In this document: one piece after another, positions 1 to 9,473 of the stretch
Layout of the letters: every line of letters begins with the position of its first letter
How positions within the stretch are numbered: the stretch's first letter is position 1
From: Monocercomonoides exilis
Lineage: Eukaryota > Preaxostyla > Oxymonadida > Polymastigidae
DNA length: 64,000 nucleotides
Direction: 5' to 3'
NCBI GenBank assembly: GCA_001643675.2
Contig: LSRY02000008.1
Span: forward strand, 1,552,001-1,616,000
Made by a program: the position numbers and the translations under genes
The notes under the pieces: generated by a model
The model's database searches: none
Told to the model about the DNA's origin: nothing
Seen by the model: only the letters and a program-made list of their open reading frames with translations

Positions 1-15
1 GGAGAGAGTGCGTGT

Positions 16-696
16 GTGTTTGACTGCAGCTTCACTTCATGTTCAATCACAAATTCGTATGGTGGAGGCATGTGTTGTGTTACTGTTCCTGCGACGCAAT
101 TCAAAATGAGGGGCATTCAGTTCATTTCATGCAATGCATTATCACATGGTGGAGGGTTTCATTTAAATCCGAATAGACCAACAACGTCAAATGATAGAAT
201 CTATTGTTATTTCCTGTTCTTCCACGAATGCAAATGCTCAGCCAATCCTCCACGCGGATATGATATTGCATATGCAGATTATTACAAACATTTTTTGGAT
301 TCTGGAAATCCGTTCAACGAGTGCTATACTACAAATGCTGATGATAGGAGATTATTTTTTGAACATTACAATGGAAGTAATTGGATTGGTCAACATACAG
401 AAAAGAAGTGGTGGTTGAAAGACAAGACGATTTATGTCTCAGTGAGCGGGAATGACTTGTATGAGTTGTGTGGGGCAAATACAACAATTCCATGCAAAAC
501 AGTGAAGAAAGCGCTTGAGATGTGTGAGGTGCAGGTTAGCTTGGCAATCACGCTGCTGGAAGGGGATCATCAAAGTGAGGCAACAACAGTTGAGATTGGG
601 GAAAAGAAGATTTCAGTCATCGGGAGTGGTAAAGATAAGAGTTTGATTGAAACAGGGGCACTTTTTCCTTCTTCTGTAGAAGAGCCGTTCATGTAA
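16..696 (+). CDS. Pmp-like beta-helix surface protein, 3' part only
   Basis: The reading frame is open from the window start, so the 226 residues are the C-terminal part of a longer protein. They hold one Pmp repeat (SFTSC then GGGMCC), a second (QFISC then GGGF), the conserved NPF.ECYTTN block and the second domain start IYVSVSGND with CGANTTIPC. The stop at 694 looks premature: the +1 frame continues the family sequence (HLKMIHMNIDHNSSA, then DREGW) to about 814. It is identical to the 3' half of the minus-strand gene at 4256, its mirror in P1. Called truncated or frameshifted. Confidence 0.75.
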   Translation: MFDCSFTSCSITNSYGGGMCCVTVPATQFKMRGIQFISCNALSHGGGFHLNPNRPTTSNDRIYCYFLFFHECKCSANPPRGYDIAYADYYKHFLDSGNPFNECYTTNADDRRLFFEHYNGSNWIGQHTEKKWWLKDKTIYVSVSGNDLYELCGANTTIPCKTVKKALEMCEVQVSLAITLLEGDHQSEATTVEIGEKKISVIGSGKDKSLIETGALFPSSVEEPFM

Positions 697-1474
697 CGAG
701 TGTCCATTTGAAAATGATTCACATGAATATCGACCACAACTCATCGGCAAGTTTTTCACTGGATGTGGCTGTGATTGATAGAGAAGGCTGGATGCTTCCC
801 TGGAAGAATATATAAATGAATGTATCTTTTTTTATAAGAATTGAAATTAAGAATGTTGTTATCAACTATTTTATGCCGCTTTGCATGACAATGCGAGTGA
901 GTAATTCACAAATAATTCTGTTTCAAAAATCTTGAATACAAAATCGAAATTTTATTGCATGAATTCGATAAAGAATTATTAGATAAAAAACGACAGAATA
1001 AATTTTTACCAAAAATTTTTTTAAAAAGATAAGATAAGATAAGATAAGATAAGAAAAATTAGAAAGGGTTGGATGCTTGGAGACAGGAGACTTTTCACAT
1101 TCACACGCATTTTTTAAAAATACACCTAATCAAAAAAGCAGTATTTTTTTTTTTTTTTTTCCGAAAAGATGCAAATATATTGGAAAAGAAACTTGCCTCT
1201 TAAGTAACTTTATTCCTATGAAGTATTTATTGAATTTTTTCTTTTAATTTTTATGAAAATTAAAAAAAGATATGGGTGGTTAATTTTTGATATTTTTATT
1301 TGGGGTAAAATATCACACTTCAGGCATTTTGTTTGAAAAATTATGCACTTTTGATTAACTTTTTGTGATCAAAAAATATGAATAAAATCGGTTCATTTTT
1401 TTTTAACAAACGTGTGAGGTCACAAAACATGTTATTATATCAATGATGTTTATTTACAGATATGAAAATTCAAT

Positions 1475-1659
1475 ATATGGGGCCAAATTTTTGTAATTAT
1501 GAAAAAAACTGAGATTTGTTCCAAACTTTTTTAACAATCATTTCATTATAACTCAACTTGAACAATGCATATAATTACAATAAAATTCAAAAATTGAGAA
1601 AAATATTTGTTAGAGAAGAATGGAACAAAATTCTTAAAGCACAATATTTCGTTCCATAT
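1475..1659. mobile_element. 185-bp inverted-repeat element, family 2, P1 left
   Basis: Starts ATATGGGGCCAAAT and ends ATTTCGTTCCATAT. It shares internal stretches TTATGAAAAAAACT, TTTGTTCCA.ACTTTTT and GAATGGAACAAAATTC.TAAAGCA with the copy in P2, in a different sequence context. MITE-like; no target duplication identified. Confidence 0.55.
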
Positions 1660-3292
1660 TTTGAATCTGATAATGTTAAATAAAGTTATGAGTGAAATAA
1701 AGATTTAATGCTTTGTGCAAAAAAAGCTTTAAAAATCATATTTTCCCCCATTTTTGTCAAAATCATTTCAAAAGGTGTGCATGAGGATGGTTTCAAAAAT
1801 TATTCTTCTAGGATGGTTTTTTAATCCGGACAAAATTTGAAAAATAAAATATCTCAACAAATATTCAATATTAATTAACATTAATTTGCAAAGCTGTATA
1901 CAAACATACGTGAGATCTATTTGTATGCAAAATTTTTAATAGAAATGTTGTATATTTTTTGAAATAAATACTTTTTATTTTTGAAAATCTGACTTTTGAA
2001 GAATTTTTCTATTTTAACAAAACGATTCAGCTCATCTTTTATACACACAACTTATTTTTTCCATGATAAAAACAATTTTGGTTATTTTTTATTTTTTAGA
2101 AATTTGCTTGTCTAGATTGTATGGAAATCCATCATTTTTGAAAAATCATTGCCAAAGGGATAACTTTAAAAATATTTTTGACGAAACTCAACAACGTCCA
2201 AGTGAATTTCACTCATTCATTAATTAAAATAATAGTTATTTAAAATTAATACAAAGCTATAATACTAAATGATTCAGTGAAGATTCCACTAAAATTTTTT
2301 TTAATTATTTCATTGATAATTTTTTTGAGTCAATTTTTTAAGAAATTTGAATAATATGGCTATATTTTTATGAAAAGTTCCTTTTGTTTAATTTTCTAAT
2401 AAAGAAAAATTTCATATTTCAATTAAATTTCTGTTCCCACTCACCAAATTTCGCTGTCATGAAAATAAAATTTTTACAATGTTATTATTTTCATTCAAGA
2501 AAAGTTTCGTGAGAAGGAACAGAAAATTGATTGAAATATGAAATTTTTCTTTATTAGAAAATTAAACAAAAGGAACTTTTCATAAAAATATAGCCATATT
2601 ATTCAAATTTCTTAAAAAATTGACTCAAAAAAATTATCAATGAAATAATTAAAAAAAATTTTAGTGGAATCTTCACTGAATCATTTAGTATTATAGCTTT
2701 GTATTAATTTTAAATAACTATTATTTTAATTAATGAATGAGTGAAATTCACTTGGACGTTGTTGAGTTTCGTCAAAAATATTTTTAAAGTTATCCCTTTG
2801 GCAATGATTTTTCAAAAATGATGGATTTCCATACAATCTAGACAAGCAAATTTCTAAAAAATAAAAAATAACCAAAATTGTTTTTATCATGGAAAAAATA
2901 AGTTGTGTGTATAAAAGATGAGCTGAATCGTTTTGTTAAAATAGAAAAATTCTTCAAAAGTCAGATTTTCAAAAATAAAAAGTATTTATTTCAAAAAATA
3001 TACAACATTTCTATTAAAAATTTTGCATACAAATAGATCTCACGTATGTTTGTATACAGCTTTGCAAATTAATGTTAATTAATATTGAATATTTGTTGAG
3101 ATATTTTATTTTTCAAATTTTGTCCGGATTAAAAAACCATCCTAGAAGAATAATTTTTGAAACCATCCTCATGCACACCTTTTGAAATGATTTTGACAAA
3201 AATGGGGGAAAATATGATTTTTAAAGCTTTTTTTGCACAAAGCATTAAATCTTTATTTCACTCATAACTTTATTTAACATTATCAGATTCAA

Positions 3293-3477
3293 AATATGGA
3301 ACGAAATATTGTGCTTTAAGAATTTTGTTCCATTCTTCTCTAACAAATATTTTTCTCAATTTTTGAATTTTATTGTAATTATATGCATTGTTCAAGTTGA
3401 GTTATAATGAAATGATTGTTAAAAAAGTTTGGAACAAATCTCAGTTTTTTTCATAATTACAAAAATTTGGCCCCATA
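3293..3477. mobile_element. 185-bp element, family 2, P1 right mirror
   Basis: Reverse complement of 1475-1659 by palindromy. Confidence 0.55.
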
Positions 3478-4255
3478 TATTGAATTTTCATATCTGTAAA
3501 TAAACATCATTGATATAATAACATGTTTTGTGACCTCACACGTTTGTTAAAAAAAAATGAACCGATTTTATTCATATTTTTTGATCACAAAAAGTTAATC
3601 AAAAGTGCATAATTTTTCAAACAAAATGCCTGAAGTGTGATATTTTACCCCAAATAAAAATATCAAAAATTAACCACCCATATCTTTTTTTAATTTTCAT
3701 AAAAATTAAAAGAAAAAATTCAATAAATACTTCATAGGAATAAAGTTACTTAAGAGGCAAGTTTCTTTTCCAATATATTTGCATCTTTTCGGAAAAAAAA
3801 AAAAAAAAATACTGCTTTTTTGATTAGGTGTATTTTTAAAAAATGCGTGTGAATGTGAAAAGTCTCCTGTCTCCAAGCATCCAACCCTTTCTAATTTTTC
3901 TTATCTTATCTTATCTTATCTTATCTTTTAAAAAAATTTTTGGTAAAAATTTATTCTGTCGTTTTTTATCTAATAATTCTTTATCGAATTCATGCAATAA
4001 AATTTCGATTTTGTATTCAAGATTTTTGAAACAGAATTATTTGTGAATTACTCACTCGCATTGTCATGCAAAGCGGCATAAAATAGTTGATAACAACATT
4101 CTTAATTTCAATTCTTATAAAAAAAGATACATTCATTTATATATTCTTCCAGGGAAGCATCCAGCCTTCTCTATCAATCACAGCCACATCCAGTGAAAAA
4201 CTTGCCGATGAGTTGTGGTCGATATTCATGTGAATCATTTTCAAATGGACACTCG

Positions 4256-5998
4256 TTACATGAACGGCTCTTCTACAGAAGAAGGAAAAAGTGCCCCTGT
4301 TTCAATCAAACTCTTATCTTTACCACTCCCGATGACTGAAATCTTCTTTTCCCCAATCTCAACTGTTGTTGCCTCACTTTGATGATCCCCTTCCAGCAGC
4401 GTGATTGCCAAGCTAACCTGCACCTCACACATCTCAAGCGCTTTCTTCACTGTTTTGCATGGAATTGTTGTATTTGCCCCACACAACTCATACAAGTCAT
4501 TCCCGCTCACTGAGACATAAATCGTCTTGTCTTTCAACCACCACTTCTTTTCTGTATGTTGACCAATCCAATTACTTCCATTGTAATGTTCAAAAAATAA
4601 TCTCCTATCATCAGCATTTGTAGTATAGCACTCGTTGAACGGATTTCCAGAATCCAAAAAATGTTTGTAATAATCTGCATATGCAATATCATATCCGCGT
4701 GGAGGATTGGCTGAGCATTTGCATTCGTGGAAGAACAGGAAATAACAATAGATTCTATCATTTGACGTTGTTGGTCTATTCGGATTTAAATGAAACCCTC
4801 CACCATGTGATAATGCATTGCATGAAATGAACTGAATGCCCCTCATTTTGAATTGCGTCGCAGGAACAGTAACACAACACATGCCTCCACCATACGAATT
4901 TGTGATTGAACATGAAGTGAAGCTGCAGTCAAACACACACGCACTCTCTCCTCCACCATTTTCATTTCCAATACATCCAGTTCCTGAAACCTGAAAATTT
5001 TCTAATCTTAAGCCTCCTCCACCATTATTTGCTTTGCAATTCTGGAATTCACATCCGCTGATCCGAACGCATGTTGAAATCGTAAAAACGAACACCCCTC
5101 CTCCAATCCATGTTTCAGAAGCACAAGCATTAAATGTGTTATTCACAATCTCAACTGATTTAATGCTATAGCATGAAATCCCTCCGCCTGCGTAATACGC
5201 AACACATTCATTGAATGCACAATGCGAAACTGAAACAGTTGCGGACGATTGACCATACATGAATATTGCGCCACCGTTCGAAGTGCCATCGGAATATGTT
5301 TCACCTTTTCCTGTTGCCTTCGATCCACTCCATTCACACCAAGTGAATGAATTAGCTCCATTGAATGTTTCATTCTGTCTGTCTGGTTTCAATGGAACTT
5401 CTGAAGTTCCAATGCATTCAACATTCCTTGTCCGACAACATCCAACGAATGATGTGTTCGAAACAGATAAGGAAGCCAAGGGGTTGTTCAGAGAAGGAAC
5501 AATTCCGCCATCATATGCATCACAAACAGATAAAAATGAGCAACTGCTCATCAGACATATGGTTTGGGTTGACGTAGTGGCTGAAGGTGAGCATACATCA
5601 TTTGCTGTTGAGATGTTGAAAAATGATAATTTGGAGAGGGATACAAGGGAAATAGAAGGTGAAGCGAAATATTGGCAAAAAGATGAGAAATTAAATTCAT
5701 TCACAGAAGTTCTTCCTTTTCCTTCTCTTCCCCACGCATCTTGGCAAAGCGTCGCAAAATATCCCAATGCAGCTGTATCCATTTTCCTGCCTCTTCTGCT
5801 GCTGCTTCCGAAAAGATTTTTGTTAAAAAAAATATTCACAAAAATTTCTTTTCCCGTTCGCTCCATTTTTTCCGCCTGGATCATTCTGCCAAATATCTTC
5901 TGCTGCTGTTTTCTCCCAATTTCTTCCAGGAATGTCCCAGAAAAAAGTTCTGTTTCCATGTCCCATGCTTCATGCTCCCCAAGCGCTTCTGACAACAC
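4256..5998 (-). CDS. Pmp-like beta-helix surface protein, mosaic of P1 and P2
   Basis: Open for 580 codons. The first codon of this frame is GTG, not ATG, and sits just after a likely splice acceptor (CAG at 6001-5999). The coding exon therefore probably starts there or at the ATG fourteen codons in. The N-terminus is polar and basic, then FFNIS, about six F..C/GGG repeats, the YTTN block and the CG...PC second domain. Codons before about residue 215 lie in P2 and match the gene at 24554; residues after about 355 lie in P1 and match the gene at 16. The 3' end has the same premature stop as that gene. Confidence 0.75.
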   Translation of the reverse strand: MLSEALGEHEAWDMETELFSGTFLEEIGRKQQQKIFGRMIQAEKMERTGKEIFVNIFFNKNLFGSSSRRGRKMDTAALGYFATLCQDAWGREGKGRTSVNEFNFSSFCQYFASPSISLVSLSKLSFFNISTANDVCSPSATTSTQTICLMSSCSFLSVCDAYDGGIVPSLNNPLASLSVSNTSFVGCCRTRNVECIGTSEVPLKPDRQNETFNGANSFTWCEWSGSKATGKGETYSDGTSNGGAIFMYGQSSATVSVSHCAFNECVAYYAGGGISCYSIKSVEIVNNTFNACASETWIGGGVFVFTISTCVRISGCEFQNCKANNGGGGLRLENFQVSGTGCIGNENGGGESACVFDCSFTSCSITNSYGGGMCCVTVPATQFKMRGIQFISCNALSHGGGFHLNPNRPTTSNDRIYCYFLFFHECKCSANPPRGYDIAYADYYKHFLDSGNPFNECYTTNADDRRLFFEHYNGSNWIGQHTEKKWWLKDKTIYVSVSGNDLYELCGANTTIPCKTVKKALEMCEVQVSLAITLLEGDHQSEATTVEIGEKKISVIGSGKDKSLIETGALFPSSVEEPFM

Positions 5999-6088
5999 CT
6001 GATCGCATTACACATCAATCAAATTAAAATATGCAAATATAAATAAAAAATGGAACATGAAGAAAATGAACAAACAAGAATAAAATAC
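5999..6088 (-). other. Likely 90-nt intron before the exon of the gene at 4256
   Basis: Reads GTATTTTATTC...GATCAG on the minus strand. The following exon begins GTGTTGTCAG and stays open into the Pmp repeats, which explains why that frame lacks an ATG at its 5' edge. Confidence 0.45.
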
Positions 6089-7830
6089 CTCCACAATTCT
6101 TCATTTCCCTTCACTCCCCTCTTCCCCTGTTTGCCTCTCTCCAAATACCTCTCGCCCCAACATCATCCACTCCAAGCACCACACCACACCACGCCTTCGC
6201 CTTTCAAACTCAATTCCAAAAATAAAAAAAAAATTAAATGTTGTTTTCGCCCGCTCTTCCATTGCCCATTCAACCTCACTCTCACCATTCTTCTCTTCCC
6301 ATCTTCCTCCATCCAACCCTCAATCCAAAAAATATGAAATATTTCTCTTCCTCCTCTCATTCTTCAAGCAAAGCTATAAAAACAATCTGCGCTCCTCAGA
6401 CAACATGTGATGGCTTTCCATGCATCTTTCGGCAATTCACTCAATATCCTCAATAAAAATATATATTAAATAAAAAATATCATGAAATTTTTATTTAAGA
6501 AAATATACAAATTTGAAAAAAAATATCAAAGATATTTTTTTAAAAAAAACAAAACAAATAACAACAAACTGTTTCATAATGAATTTTCTTCACACACTTT
6601 TTCTAATTCGTCCTTTCTTCTTCATTTCCTTTTTTTCTTAAAATATCGTTCTTTTATGCCTATAAATTCCATTCTTCCATTTTCGCTTCCCTTTTACTCC
6701 AAAAATCATTTATTTCCAATCCTTGGTCCTATTTCCAGAGGAATGACTTCACAAACTCCATTCCATAAAGAACTGGAAAAGAAGAAGATTCCATCTGAAG
6801 AGCTCCTTCCCATCCCTTTCTGATGCATCACCTTCTTCTTCTTTCCATTTCCCCCAAAAACAACATCAACGCCCCTCCACCACACATCCTCCATCTCTTC
6901 CACAAGCAATGACAAAATCTCTTCCACTTCATTCTCCATCATCCTTCTTCAAATTAAAAATAAAATATCTCCATCATTTTTCTGTCTCTTTCCATTACAA
7001 GACAGCTCCCATAGTCAGCCCCTCATCTTCCTCTGTCTCCGCACCTCCAATGCAAAGCGCCAGTGCTGATGTTCCTTCTTCCCGTCTTCCTCCGCCTCCG
7101 CCTCCATCCCTTGCCCTGCAAATACCTGGCGCGTCCAAACTGTTCATCTAGAAAAAATAAAAAAAGATAAAAAAATATCTCTCGCTATTTTTTACTTCAA
7201 CCCCACTTCCCTTTCTTATCAAACATACATCCACAAAATCTCTTCTCTTTGTTCCGCCTCATATGAACCCCCTCTCTCTCCCTGCATTCAAAAATAAAAA
7301 AAAAATAATATTCCTTTTCCATTTCTTCTCCATTTCCTTTCCATCTCTCATCCTCCCCTCCAATAAATATATTCCATTCACTCCACCCATCTTCCTCCCT
7401 TCTTGTCTCCCTTCTCATCCCACCTCCTCAACATCAAATTCCTTTTCTCCAACAATAAACACGACCTCTGCACCTTCCAACTCACAAAAATCGAAAAAGC
7501 AACCTTTCCAAAACTCCATCCCCATTCATCCCACAAACATCCATTTGCCTCTTAAACCTCACAAAAATATCTCTTTTCCACAAGAAATATTCCTTTATCG
7601 TTCCTTTCCCCTCTCAAAACCCTGTTTCCTCCAAGAACTCAACTCCATCACTCCATACCATAAATCCATTCTTTTGTTATCGCATTGTCTTCATATGCCC
7701 ATTCAGCCACGGCACATCGAGTTGTGCTCCTTTTCTTTTGTGGCTCTTATTCGTTATGGAAAATGATCAAGAAATGTCAAATGCTCAGAAACTGTCAACG
7801 GAGTGAGATTCCGAAGCTAAAACAAAGACA
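5999..7830 (-). other. 5' exon-intron region of the gene at 4256 (module A, P2 left)
   Basis: On the minus strand this stretch alternates purine-rich blocks that look coding (Glu/Lys/Gly/Arg-rich) with T-rich blocks that look like introns. No intact frame runs through. A 90-nt GT-AG intron is likely at 5999-6088. The plus-strand frames here (6050-6337, 6482-6823, 6909-7151, 7263-7766) are Ser/Pro/Phe-rich antisense shadows. Much of it matches 44.1-45.2 kb in P4. The protein encoded is not recognised. Confidence 0.4.
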
Positions 7831-8458
7831 GATTGACTAAACGAAATATTTCCAGTGAAAAGGTTGGGTATTACAAAAGAATGTTTGCTTGATGGAAGAT
7901 GAAATTGTTTATTTTGATTGTTGGAATGCTGTGGAGCGACAATATTTTCAATAGAAATGTTGAATTTTTGATGTATGTGTTTTATATTGTTCTATATGTT
8001 GTGAAGATATTTCCATCCGTAACCTCTCCAAAGTCGTGATTCAGACGATTTATTAAAAATGGACAATTTATTCTATGCAGAACAGAACAGCAATGAAGCG
8101 AGTCAAATGTTATCTTACAAATATATTATTAGAGCCTGAATGTATTTTGTTACGAATGTTTATGTTACTCATTTTGGACTCAACATGCGCGATGGATAGA
8201 AATGCGATGAAAAATGAGTTTTGATGGAGCAGAAATCAACGGGGTTGGAAGATATCCAAGGCAAAAAGGAAGAATGTCCAATCTCTATGAAAAGGGAGCG
8301 TTTTTTAAAAAGAGGAAGAAGACATTTTCATTTTTAAGTTTGTTGGAAAGATTGGGGCAAATAACTGAAACAGGAGATTGAAATCAGTTTGGACAGAACA
8401 AGGAGCCTTTCTTTGGAGAAGAAGGGCAAGACATTGATTTTACGGACCAAGGGGAGCG
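7831..8458. promoter_or_regulatory. Head-to-head intergenic region, candidate shared promoter
   Basis: This lies between the divergent modules A and B and holds no convincing gene. The stretch around 7975-8060 (ATATTGTTCTATA, GAAGATATTTCCATCCGTAACC) is conserved in all four modules and, more distantly, at 31800-31880. In one frame it reads VC.LYC...CEDISI.NLSKV, so it may be an old exon rather than a promoter. No defined motif could be assigned. Confidence 0.3.
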
Positions 8459-8932
8459 ATGGAACTGCTTTTCATTGCTTGGGTTGAGAGGCGAAAAAAC
8501 GAGAAAAACGGACAGTTTTGCGTAATACGGCAGCTGGAGGCAAATTACAGGCAAAATGGACTTTTATCGTTTGACCTTTGTCTTCAGCCTTCTATCATTG
8601 AAACGTTATTCACAAGAGCAGAGAACGAGGTTGCGATGCTGAGAATATCTTCTGACAGAAGGTATATAGTATTCAAACTTGACAATAACATCGCATTCAC
8701 CATCTTTATCATCTTCATCTCTGTCATTGCCATCATCGCTGTCATCATCATCCTCATCTTCATTAAAATTATATTGAAGCATTTTTATTGTTTGTGTATT
8801 ATTCGAGTGGAATCAGTGCCAAGAATTGGAAATAAGCAAGTTGTTGGAAGCAGAACAGAATCGATTTCATTGGCAATGAAATTGGCAGCGGAAACAAAGA
8901 AGGCGAGTTTTGTTAGCAGAAAAGAACAATAA
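8459..8932 (+). CDS. Small membrane ORF, module B, P2 left
   Basis: A 157-residue frame from ATG. Residues 1-80 are soluble and mixed; about 78-110 is one long hydrophobic helix rich in Ile/Val (IIFISVIAIIAVIIILIFI); a basic tail follows. It is present in all four modules with mostly conservative changes. It could be a standalone one-pass membrane protein or the membrane-spanning exon of a larger spliced gene leading to the Pmp exon downstream. No known family is recognised. Confidence 0.4.
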   Translation: MELLFIAWVERRKNEKNGQFCVIRQLEANYRQNGLLSFDLCLQPSIIETLFTRAENEVAMLRISSDRRYIVFKLDNNIAFTIFIIFISVIAIIAVIIILIFIKIILKHFYCLCIIRVESVPRIGNKQVVGSRTESISLAMKLAAETKKASFVSRKEQ

Positions 8933-9473
8933 TTTGAGAGGCTTTAGAAGAAGAAGAAGAAAGCGTGTGAAGATTGGCAATAAATATATTTTAGAGTTTG
9001 TTTTGTATTATTTTTTTTCCTCCAATTTTTTCACATATTTTATTTTTATTTATTTTGAGAGATTAAGATTTATGGAAGGATGTTTTCAGGCAATGAATGA
9101 ACATGGGAAAAAGAGCACATTTGATGCTTTTCAGAAATCAGACAATGACAAAAAATTTGAGAATATAGATGAATAAGCCAGAGGCATTAAATGAAATGAA
9201 TGTGAGAGGAGGGATTTGAAGATTTATGTTAAATTTTGAAAAAGAAGAAGGCGAAGCGACGGAAAAGAATAATCGGAAAATTGAGGAAATGGCTGAAGAA
9301 GAAATGTGACAGGAAGTCAAGAAGGATATGAAGATGAAGAAAAGGAAGCAGATTGCGAAAGGAAAATGGTACTGGTTTGTGATATTTTGTATTACATTTT
9401 AAATATTTTTTTTCTTTTTTTTTTAATTGATAATAGGGACTTTTGCATGAATATTCAAAAGGGATGAATGTGA
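8933..9473 (+). other. 5' exons of the gene at 9474 (module B, P2 left)
   Basis: Two purine-rich blocks (8935-8995 and 9060-9368) are separated by a T-rich intron-like block. The second holds CAGGCAATGAATGAACATGG, also found in modules of the opposite type (about 45410), so modules A and B are themselves related. It ends at the GT of a likely intron. Confidence 0.4.
9369..9436 (+). other. Likely 68-nt spliceosomal intron before the Pmp exon (P2 left)
   Basis: GTACTGG at the 5' end, T-rich body, TAATAG at the 3' end, between AAAATG and GGGACTTTTGCATG. The same layout occurs in P4 (55224-55291) and, longer, at 45695-45801. The downstream exon start (LLHEYSKG in translation) is conserved between copies, which supports splicing here. 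Confidence 0.5.

Larger units (their letters stand above)
815..4137. other. P1 centre, non-coding AT-rich block
   Basis: About 3.3 kb between the decayed 3' ends of two convergent genes. It holds AAGAT5 tracts (1026-1053 and mirror 3899-3926), a 17-base poly-T and its mirror, two copies of the 185-bp element, and GGGTGGTTAATTTTTGATA at 1265 resembling an end of the 255-bp element. No gene; the frame at 3843-4046 is a chance one. Confidence 0.7.
1..4951. repeat. Palindrome P1, centre near 2476, cut by the window start
   Basis: The left arm reads as the reverse complement of the right arm with coordinate sum about 4952. The coding parts translate identically (16-696 plus, 4256-4936 minus), and the non-coding inner arms match down to a 17-base poly-T/poly-A and a five-unit AAGAT tract. 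Symmetry becomes imperfect between about 2424 and 2528, where the two sides are still related but diverged. The outer edge is unknown because position 1 is the window edge. Confidence 0.95.

Noticed and set aside
1026-1053. AAGAT and similar short tandem tracts as telomeric repeat or CRISPR
   Set aside because: Too short, no spacers, and each palindrome centre has a different unit (AAGAT, ATTTT, ATT, TTA).
6050-7766. Plus-strand Ser/Pro/Phe-rich frames, and similar ones at 22785-24502, 44293-44736, 45370-45738, 52157-52411 and 53037-53624
   Set aside because: They are antisense to purine-rich exon-like blocks; their composition is the complement of Glu/Lys/Arg codons and T-rich introns run through them.
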